A stretch of 11,680 nucleotides of DNA from Paludibacteraceae bacterium (GTDB lineage: Bacteria; Bacteroidota; Bacteroidia; Bacteroidales; Paludibacteraceae): positions 1 to 11,680 of the forward strand of contig JAGCIZ010000230.1 in the NCBI GenBank assembly GCA_017648235.1. The letters are read 5' to 3'. Positions 6,823 to 11,680 of this stretch are shown here, piece by piece. The first letter of the stretch is position 1; each line of letters starts with the position of its first letter. The notes beneath the pieces are model-generated. The model was not told where the DNA came from, ran no database searches, and saw only the letters and a list, made by a program, of their open reading frames with translations. The translations under genes and the position numbers were made by a program.

Positions 6823-7749
6823 TCAAAAATTCACTTTTTCGCCTATCACAAAGTGAGGACGATGTTTGGTGTTATCAAACGTCTTACTCAAATAAAGTCC
6901 AAGTACGCCCATAAACATTATAATCAGTCCCGAAAGAAACCAAAGCGACACAATCAACGAAGTGTACCCAACAACATCGGTAACGCCTTTTGCATATTGC
7001 ACAAAGTAGTAAATGCCCACCAAGAACGAAAAAAACGAGAGCAAAAAACCAAACTTCACCATAAGCGTCAGCGGTTTGTTAGAAAAAGCCACTATAATAT
7101 CCTTGGAATATGCAAAAAGTTTTGCCAGAGAGTAAGAAGACTTTCCATCAAAACGTTCATCTCTTGAAACACTCACATAGCCAATTTCAAATCCCGTCCA
7201 ATGAATCATAGTTGTAAAGTTACGCACCGAATCATGCATCTGCTCAACACAACGAATCACCTTTGAGTGAAAAATGCCAAAATTACCAATTCTACTATCT
7301 TGTTTGGTATCAGTCAAGTAATTAAACACAGCATAAAAGACCTTCGACGAAAGTTTTTTGAAGAATCCATCCTTACGTTCCGTCCTCAACGCAAACACCA
7401 CATCGTATCCTTCAAGTGCTTTTGCATAGAGAGATGGTATATCTTTCGGGTTATCTTGCAAATCGCAATCCATCACCACCACCCAATCTCCTTTTGCCTC
7501 TGAAAGTCCCGCTGCAATAGCATAATCTTGTCCAAAATTTCTAGTGAGTTTTAGTCCTTTCAATCGATTGTCAGAACCACACACTTTACAGATTTCACCC
7601 CACGAGTCATCTGGCGAGCCATCAGAAACAAAAATAACTTCAAAGTTGTTTGTAATTCCAGAAACACTCTCAACAACACGACGAGACAGTTCAGAAACAA
7701 TGGTTTCTGCCTTATACACAGGTGTAACTACAGACATAAGCACTGACAT
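6823..7749 (-). CDS. GT2 family glycosyltransferase, polyprenyl-phosphate (DPM1/GtrB/ArnC-like)
   Basis: 308 residues from ATG 7747-7749. The GT-A domain shows MSVVTPVYKAE, EVIFVSDGSPDDSW, KLTRNFGQDYAIAAGLSEAKGD and the metal-binding DCDLQDNP (about 94-101), followed by R..R.DGFFKKLSSKVFY. The C-terminus has two membrane helices (about 229-250 and 264-287) and a short basic end. This matches enzymes that transfer a sugar from a nucleotide sugar to undecaprenyl or dolichyl phosphate at the inner face of the inner membrane, as in GtrB or ArnC. The sugar is not readable. The frame extends upstream to 7833, but the predicted promoter box at 7778-7785 lies inside that extension and MSVLMSVVTP is the expected N-terminus, so I chose 7749. 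It appears to be first gene of the accessory unit and is divergent from tig. Confidence 0.9.
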   Translation of the reverse strand: MSVLMSVVTPVYKAETIVSELSRRVVESVSGITNNFEVIFVSDGSPDDSWGEICKVCGSDNRLKGLKLTRNFGQDYAIAAGLSEAKGDWVVVMDCDLQDNPKDIPSLYAKALEGYDVVFALRTERKDGFFKKLSSKVFYAVFNYLTDTKQDSRIGNFGIFHSKVIRCVEQMHDSVRNFTTMIHWTGFEIGYVSVSRDERFDGKSSYSLAKLFAYSKDIIVAFSNKPLTLMVKFGFLLSFFSFLVGIYYFVQYAKGVTDVVGYTSLIVSLWFLSGLIIMFMGVLGLYLSKTFDNTKHRPHFVIGEKVNF

Positions 7750-7777
7750 CGGACAATTTTCCTTGTTATTCAAAAGG

Positions 7778-7785
7778 CAAAAATA
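7778..7785 (-). promoter_or_regulatory. Predicted -7 promoter box of the GT2-led unit
   Basis: The minus strand reads TATTTTTG, matching TAnnTTTG, 28 bases before the chosen GT2 start. No good -33 TTTG at 19-21 bases is present. The distance resembles that of the nusB and pyrI boxes, which supports the shorter GT2 start. Confidence 0.5.
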
Positions 7786-7856
7786 ATACAAAAAGCCGAC
7801 AAAACATCTACCCAACAAAAAATTGCCAAACAATTAAATTTCAGAACATTCTTGAT

Positions 7857-7887
7857 TTTGTCAATTTATAAAAAAACACTACTTTTG
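7857..7887 (+). promoter_or_regulatory. Promoter of tig-pgk (perfect Bacteroidota type)
   Basis: TTTG at 7857-7860 and TACTTTTG at 7880-7887 with exactly 19 bases between them match the Bacteroidota consensus. The open frame of tig extends upstream over this promoter (from TTG 7852), so the promoter shows the real start to be ATG 7915. The 5' leader would be only about 20 bases. Confidence 0.88.
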
Positions 7888-7914
7888 CGTTTCGTTTTTT
7901 ATTTTAGAAAAAGT

Positions 7915-9252
7915 ATGAAAATCACACGTAAAGATGTAGATGCTGTAAACGCTGTTTTGACAGTGGAAATTGCTAAGGCAGACTATGCCGAAAAGGTAGA
8001 AAAAACTCTTAAAGACTACCGCCGCAAGGCAAACGTTCCAGGCTTCCGACCAGGAATGGTTCCAGTGGGCTTGGTAAAAAAAATGTACGGCAAAGCTGTT
8101 TTGGCCGAAGAGGTTAACAAAACTCTTTCCGATGCTTTATTTGGCTATATTCGTGAAAACAATTTGCCAGTTTTAGGCGAACCATTGCCAAACGAAACAG
8201 AACAAAAACCTGTTAATTTTGATACCGACGAAGATTTTGAATTCGTTTTCGACATCGCCATTGCTCCTGAAATCAATATTGTTCTCGATAAGAAAATCAA
8301 ACTAAAAGAGTACGAAATTTCGGCTGACGAAAAAATGATAGAAAACCAAATTCAATCATACAAAAGCCGATTTGGCAAGTACGAGCAACAAGACGAAGTA
8401 GAAGAAAAAGATGTTTTGCGTGGCGACATCAAAGAAGTTGGTGGCGACATTGAAGCAAAAGAAGTTGTTGTAAGTGCACAACACATGAAATCTGCTACTC
8501 AAAAGAAACTCTTTATCGGTGCTAAAAAAGGTGATGTTGTAAAATTCTCACCAAACAAAGCATACAAAGGCAACGAAACTGAAATTGCAGCATTGCTTAA
8601 AATAGACAAAGAAAAAGCAAAAGATTTGACTTCGGAATTTGAATTCACTATCAACACTATCACTCGCTACTTTGAAGCAGAACTTAACCAAGATTTGTTT
8701 GACAAAGTATATGGCGAAAATGCAGTAAAATCCGAAGAAGAATTCTGTGCAAAAATTGAAGAAGAAATCAAAGCTTCGCTAAAAGTTAATAGCGATTACA
8801 AATTTGCATTGGACAGCAAACAAGCATTGCTTGAACAAGCAGGAGAAATTGCTTTCCCAGAAGCATTCCTCAAACGTTGGCTTTTGGCTACTAACGACAA
8901 AATGACAGAAGAAACCCTTGAAAAAGATTTCCCTAAAATGTTAGAAGAATTGAAATGGCAAGTAATTTCTGACAAATTGGTAAAAGAAAACGAAATAAAA
9001 GTTGAACAAAACGATTTGCTCGAACAAGCTAAAAAAGTTACTCGTAGCCAATTTGCTCAATACGGAATGATGAATATCCCTGAAGACATTTTGGACAACT
9101 ATGCAAGCGAAATGCTCAAAAAACAAGAATCTGTTGAAAATCTTGCTCGCCAAGCAATGGAAGACAAATTGCTCGAAGTGGTAAAAAATGCTGTTTCATT
9201 AAAAAAAGAATCTATTTCGATGGAAGATTTTGGAAAATTGTTTGAAAAATAA
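7915..9252 (+). CDS. tig: Trigger factor, ribosome-associated chaperone
   Basis: 445 residues from ATG 7915-7917. The first domain has MKITRKDVDAVNAVLTVEI and the ribosome-docking motif VPGFRPGMVP (about 41-50), which binds near the exit tunnel at protein L23. A middle region at the PPIase position (about 155-255) is short and lacks the usual FKBP-type aromatic and proline residues, as seen in many Bacteroidota trigger factors. The long lysine- and glutamate-rich helical C-terminal domain (about 256-445), with HMLE-like helices such as LLEQAKKVTRSQFAQYGM, is the chaperone body that shields nascent chains. The alternative TTG start at 7852 is rejected because the promoter lies inside it. The gene is followed after 33 bases by pgk without a terminator. 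Confidence 0.94.
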   Translation: MKITRKDVDAVNAVLTVEIAKADYAEKVEKTLKDYRRKANVPGFRPGMVPVGLVKKMYGKAVLAEEVNKTLSDALFGYIRENNLPVLGEPLPNETEQKPVNFDTDEDFEFVFDIAIAPEINIVLDKKIKLKEYEISADEKMIENQIQSYKSRFGKYEQQDEVEEKDVLRGDIKEVGGDIEAKEVVVSAQHMKSATQKKLFIGAKKGDVVKFSPNKAYKGNETEIAALLKIDKEKAKDLTSEFEFTINTITRYFEAELNQDLFDKVYGENAVKSEEEFCAKIEEEIKASLKVNSDYKFALDSKQALLEQAGEIAFPEAFLKRWLLATNDKMTEETLEKDFPKMLEELKWQVISDKLVKENEIKVEQNDLLEQAKKVTRSQFAQYGMMNIPEDILDNYASEMLKKQESVENLARQAMEDKLLEVVKNAVSLKKESISMEDFGKLFEK

Positions 9253-9285
9253 ACTTTCGATTACACAACCTTAATTCATACTATT

Positions 9286-10536
9286 ATGATGACAATTGAT
9301 AAATTTAATTTTGCTGGTAAAAAAGCAATCGTTCGCGTTGACTTCAACGTTCCATTGGACGAAAACGGAAAAATCACCGACGATACTCGTATCCGTGGAG
9401 CTTTACCTACTCTAAAAAAGATTCTTGCTGACGGTGGTAGCGTAATCATTATGAGCCATATGGGCAAACCTAAAGGAAAAGTAAATGCTAAATTCTCGTT
9501 GAGTCAAATTGTTGACGCCGTTGCTGAAAAATTGGGCACAAAAGTAACTTTTGCTGAAGACTGCGCTAAAGCTACTGACGCTGCTGCTGCATTGCAACCA
9601 GGCGAAGCTTTGTTGCTAGAAAACTTGCGTTTCTATGGCGAAGAAGAAGGAAAACCTGTAGGTATCGACAAAGAAGATCCTGCTTACGAAGATGCTAAAA
9701 AAGCCATGAAAGCTTCTCAAAAAGAATTTGCTAAAACTTTGGCTTCTTATGCTGACTGCTACGTAAACGACGCATTTGGTACTGCTCACCGCAAACACGC
9801 TTCTACTGCTGTTATCGCTGACTACTTCGATGCTGACAATAAAATGTTGGGCTACTTGATGGAAAAAGAAGTACAAGCTGTTGACAACATTTTGAGCAAC
9901 ATCAAACGTCCTTTCACTGCTATCATGGGCGGTTCTAAAGTTTCCACAAAAATCGGGATCATCGAAAACTTAATGGACAAGGTAGACAACCTAATCCTCT
10001 GCGGTGGTATGACTTATACATTTGCTAAAGCTCAAGGTGGCGAAATTGGCAAATCTATCTGCGAAGATGATAAATTGCAACTAGCCTTGGACATCATCGA
10101 ACAAGCTAAAGCTAAAGGCGTAAACTTGGTATTGGGAACTGACTGCGTTGCAGCTGACGACTTCAGCAACGACGCTAACACTCAAGTTGTTCCTGCTAAC
10201 GCTATTCCAGAAGGTTGGGAAGGTTTGGATGCTGGTCCTGCAACTCAAAAATCATTTGCTGCAGCTATCGAAGGTGCTAAAACTATTTTGTGGAATGGTC
10301 CTGCTGGCGTGTTCGAATTCGACAACTTTACTGCTGGTTCTCGTGCTATTGCCGATGCTATTGCTAAAGCAACTGCAGATGGAGCATTCTCTCTTATTGG
10401 TGGTGGCGACTCTGTTGCTTGCATCAACAAGTTTGGCATGGCTGACCAAGTATCATACATCTCTACTGGTGGTGGTGCATTGCTCGAAGCTATCGAAGGA
10501 AAAGTTCTTCCAGGCGTAGCTGCTATCAAAGGATAA
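9286..10536 (+). CDS. pgk: Phosphoglycerate kinase
   Basis: 416 residues, normal for a bacterial Pgk, which converts 1,3-bisphosphoglycerate and ADP to 3-phosphoglycerate and ATP in glycolysis. Present are AIVRVDFNVPLDE (about 14-26, substrate binding), DDTRIRGALPTL, SHMGKPKG (57-64, usually SHLGRP), ENLRFYGEE, NDAFGTAHRKHAST (161-174), the nucleotide-binding GGSKVSTKIG (215-224), WNGPAGVFE (336-344), GGGDS (372-376) and STGGGALLE (393-401). The start could be either ATG of an ATGATG pair (9286 or 9289), a one-residue difference. Codon use is rich in GCT, GGT and CGT, as expected for a highly expressed gene. No TAnnTTTG box was found in the gap upstream, so it may be read through from tig. 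Confidence 0.97.
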   Translation: MMTIDKFNFAGKKAIVRVDFNVPLDENGKITDDTRIRGALPTLKKILADGGSVIIMSHMGKPKGKVNAKFSLSQIVDAVAEKLGTKVTFAEDCAKATDAAAALQPGEALLLENLRFYGEEEGKPVGIDKEDPAYEDAKKAMKASQKEFAKTLASYADCYVNDAFGTAHRKHASTAVIADYFDADNKMLGYLMEKEVQAVDNILSNIKRPFTAIMGGSKVSTKIGIIENLMDKVDNLILCGGMTYTFAKAQGGEIGKSICEDDKLQLALDIIEQAKAKGVNLVLGTDCVAADDFSNDANTQVVPANAIPEGWEGLDAGPATQKSFAAAIEGAKTILWNGPAGVFEFDNFTAGSRAIADAIAKATADGAFSLIGGGDSVACINKFGMADQVSYISTGGGALLEAIEGKVLPGVAAIKG

Positions 10537-10558
10537 AAAACATTGATAACATTTTTAT

Positions 10559-10593
10559 AAAGAGTGAGAGAACATGTTTTTCTCGCTCTTTTT
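10559..10593 (+). terminator. Intrinsic terminator of pgk
   Basis: A 14-pair stem (left arm 10559-10572 AAAGAGTGAGAGAA, right arm 10578-10591) includes two G-T pairs. It closes a 5-base loop and is followed by Ts to 10593. It begins 23 bases after the pgk stop codon. Confidence 0.9.
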
Positions 10594-10686
10594 GTTTGGT
10601 TACAAACGAAGAAGTTTTTATTGGCAAAAACAAGAATATCAAGAAAAGAACATCAGTATCTGATTAGTTAAACAAAAAAACACAAT
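10594..10686. other. Spacer between the pgk and pnp terminators
   Basis: About 90 bases of AT-rich DNA with no convincing open frame or promoter box. A small palindrome ATCAG-TAT-CTGAT is present, too weak to call. Confidence 0.4.
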
Positions 10687-10719
10687 AAAAAAGGAACCTC
10701 TATTTGAGATTCCTTTTTT
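10687..10719 (-). terminator. Intrinsic terminator of pnp
   Basis: AAAAAAGGAA-C-CTC and GAG-A-TTCCTTTTTT form a stem of 13 pairs with one C/A mismatch and a 5-base loop. On the minus strand it ends in a U-tract, 19 bases after the pnp stop codon. The symmetry of A and T tracts means it may also act on plus-strand transcripts that pass the pgk terminator. Confidence 0.85.
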
Positions 10720-10738
10720 ATTTTTATTAAAGCAGTCC

Positions 10739-11680
10739 TTACTCCTTATTGTTATTTGGACGTGGACGGCGATTGTTGTTTCCTCCATTAGGACGTGGAC
10801 GACGTTCACGTGGAGCAGGTTCTACGTAATCCTCAGGTTTTTCTTTCAACACACGAGCAGAAAGTTTGAACTTGCCTGTTTTTTCGTCAATATCCAAAAG
10901 TTTCACCACTACTTCGTCGTTTTCCTTCAAACCAGTGTCTTCCATTGTGTCGTAGTGTTTCCAGTCAATTTCCGAAATATGCAAAAGACCTTCTTTACCT
11001 GGCATAAACTCTACAAAAGCTCCGTAAGGCATAAGTGCTTTAACCTTTGCAGTATAAGTTTCGTTCACTTCAGGAAGAGCAACAATAGATTTTACGCGAG
11101 CAATAGCAGCATTGATGCTATCGCGATTCGAAGCAGCAATTTCTACACGACCTATTTCACCAACTTCCTCAATAGAGATTACTGTGCCTGTTTCTGCTTG
11201 CATTGCTTGAATAATCTTTCCACCAGGACCAATCAAAGCTCCAATAAATTCTTTTGGTACTTCAAGCACTTCGATACGTGGAGCGTGAGGTTTAAGTTCT
11301 GGACGAGGTCCATCCAACTCTTCCTTGATTTTTCCTAAAATATGCAAACGACCTTCACGAGCTTGATTAAGCGCATTTTCAAGAATTTCGTAAGAAAGTC
11401 CGTCCACTTTGATGTCCATTTGAGTTGCTGTGATACCATCTTCAGTTCCAGTAACCTTAAAGTCCATATCACCAAGGTGATCTTCGTCTCCAAGAATATC
11501 AGAAAGAACAGCGTAGTTTGTTCCTTTGTTTTCAGAGATAAGTCCCATAGCAATACCCGAAACTGGTTTTTTGATTTGCACACCAGCATCCATCAAAGCC
11601 AAACATCCAGCACAAACTGTAGCCATAGACGACGATCCGTTCGATTCCAAAATATCAGAAACCACACGAACAACATAAGG
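10739..11680 (-). CDS. pnp: Polynucleotide phosphorylase, C-terminal part (N-terminus beyond window)
   Basis: 313 residues are visible; the frame is open to the window edge (PYVVRVVSDILESN). The second RNase PH domain is seen in part: ESNGSSSMA, the phosphate-binding segment, and SDILGDEDHLGDMDFKV, with the two catalytic aspartates at about visible residues 65 and 71. A KH domain follows (about 132-198) with the GPGG loop, then an S1 domain (about 206-278) with YTAKVKALMPYGAFVEF and EGLLHISEI, then a basic, Asn- and Arg-rich tail (RPRPNGGNNNRRPRP). PNPase degrades RNA 3' to 5' with phosphate, alone or with RNase E-type partners. It converges with pgk; the two are separated by 202 bases holding two terminators. 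The rest of the gene lies outside the window. Confidence 0.97.
   Translation of the reverse strand, partial: PYVVRVVSDILESNGSSSMATVCAGCLALMDAGVQIKKPVSGIAMGLISENKGTNYAVLSDILGDEDHLGDMDFKVTGTEDGITATQMDIKVDGLSYEILENALNQAREGRLHILGKIKEELDGPRPELKPHAPRIEVLEVPKEFIGALIGPGGKIIQAMQAETGTVISIEEVGEIGRVEIAASNRDSINAAIARVKSIVALPEVNETYTAKVKALMPYGAFVEFMPGKEGLLHISEIDWKHYDTMEDTGLKENDEVVVKLLDIDEKTGKFKLSARVLKEKPEDYVEPAPRERRPRPNGGNNNRRPRPNNNKE

Noticed and set aside
10148..10519. Leucine-rich open frame inside pgk in another frame
   Set aside because: It lies wholly within the highly conserved pgk gene and is a by-product of GCT/GGT-rich codons; no promoter or family match.
10603..10686. Small RNA in the pgk-pnp spacer
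   Set aside because: Only a 5 bp palindrome is visible and no TAnnTTTG promoter box precedes it.

Overview
The window looks like chromosomal DNA from a Bacteroidota bacterium, probably of the order Bacteroidales. The evidence is AT-rich DNA, gene starts without strong Shine-Dalgarno sequences, and promoters of the TTTG-N19-TAnnTTTG type used by the Bacteroidota primary sigma factor. Two such promoters are perfect: one before the tRNA-Asp gene and one before tig. The nusB-yajC-ybbR gene order and the long form of NusB also fit this group. Genus cannot be decided from the sequence. No CRISPR array, insertion sequence, integrase or phage gene is visible.

Layout. (1) Positions 1-2062, minus strand: nusB, yajC and a YbbR-like membrane protein (cut by the window edge), probably one operon from a promoter just before nusB. 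(2) Positions 2199-2367: a plus-strand tRNA-Asp(GTC) with promoter and terminator. The terminator hairpin appears to serve the convergent minus-strand operon as well. (3) Positions 2366-3456, minus strand: pyrI (regulatory chain of aspartate carbamoyltransferase) followed by a flavin reductase-like gene, with a possible own promoter. The catalytic gene pyrB is not next to pyrI. (4) Positions 3459-7785, minus strand: the accessory-looking part. It holds a polyprenyl-phosphate-type GT2 glycosyltransferase, a membrane-anchored protein with an FN3-like region, two InlB-type B-repeats and a C-terminal major-paralogous-type domain, a class I SAM methyltransferase, and a carboxylate-amine ligase-type ATP-grasp enzyme. 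Gaps are 6 to 27 bases and no internal promoter was found, so they can be read as one transcription unit. (5) Positions 7857-10593, plus strand: tig (trigger factor) and pgk (phosphoglycerate kinase), 33 bases apart, ending in a strong terminator. (6) Positions 10687-11680, minus strand: the C-terminal part of pnp (polynucleotide phosphorylase) with its own terminator.

Most of the window is housekeeping: transcription and RNA turnover (NusB, PNPase), protein folding and export (trigger factor, YajC), glycolysis and pyrimidine synthesis. The only candidate for something less described is the four-gene unit in region 4. It combines a lipid-linked sugar transferase, a surface-type adhesin-like protein, a methyltransferase and an ATP-grasp ligase. 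A joint role in making or decorating a cell-surface molecule is an inference. No gene-free stretch exceeds about 202 bases.
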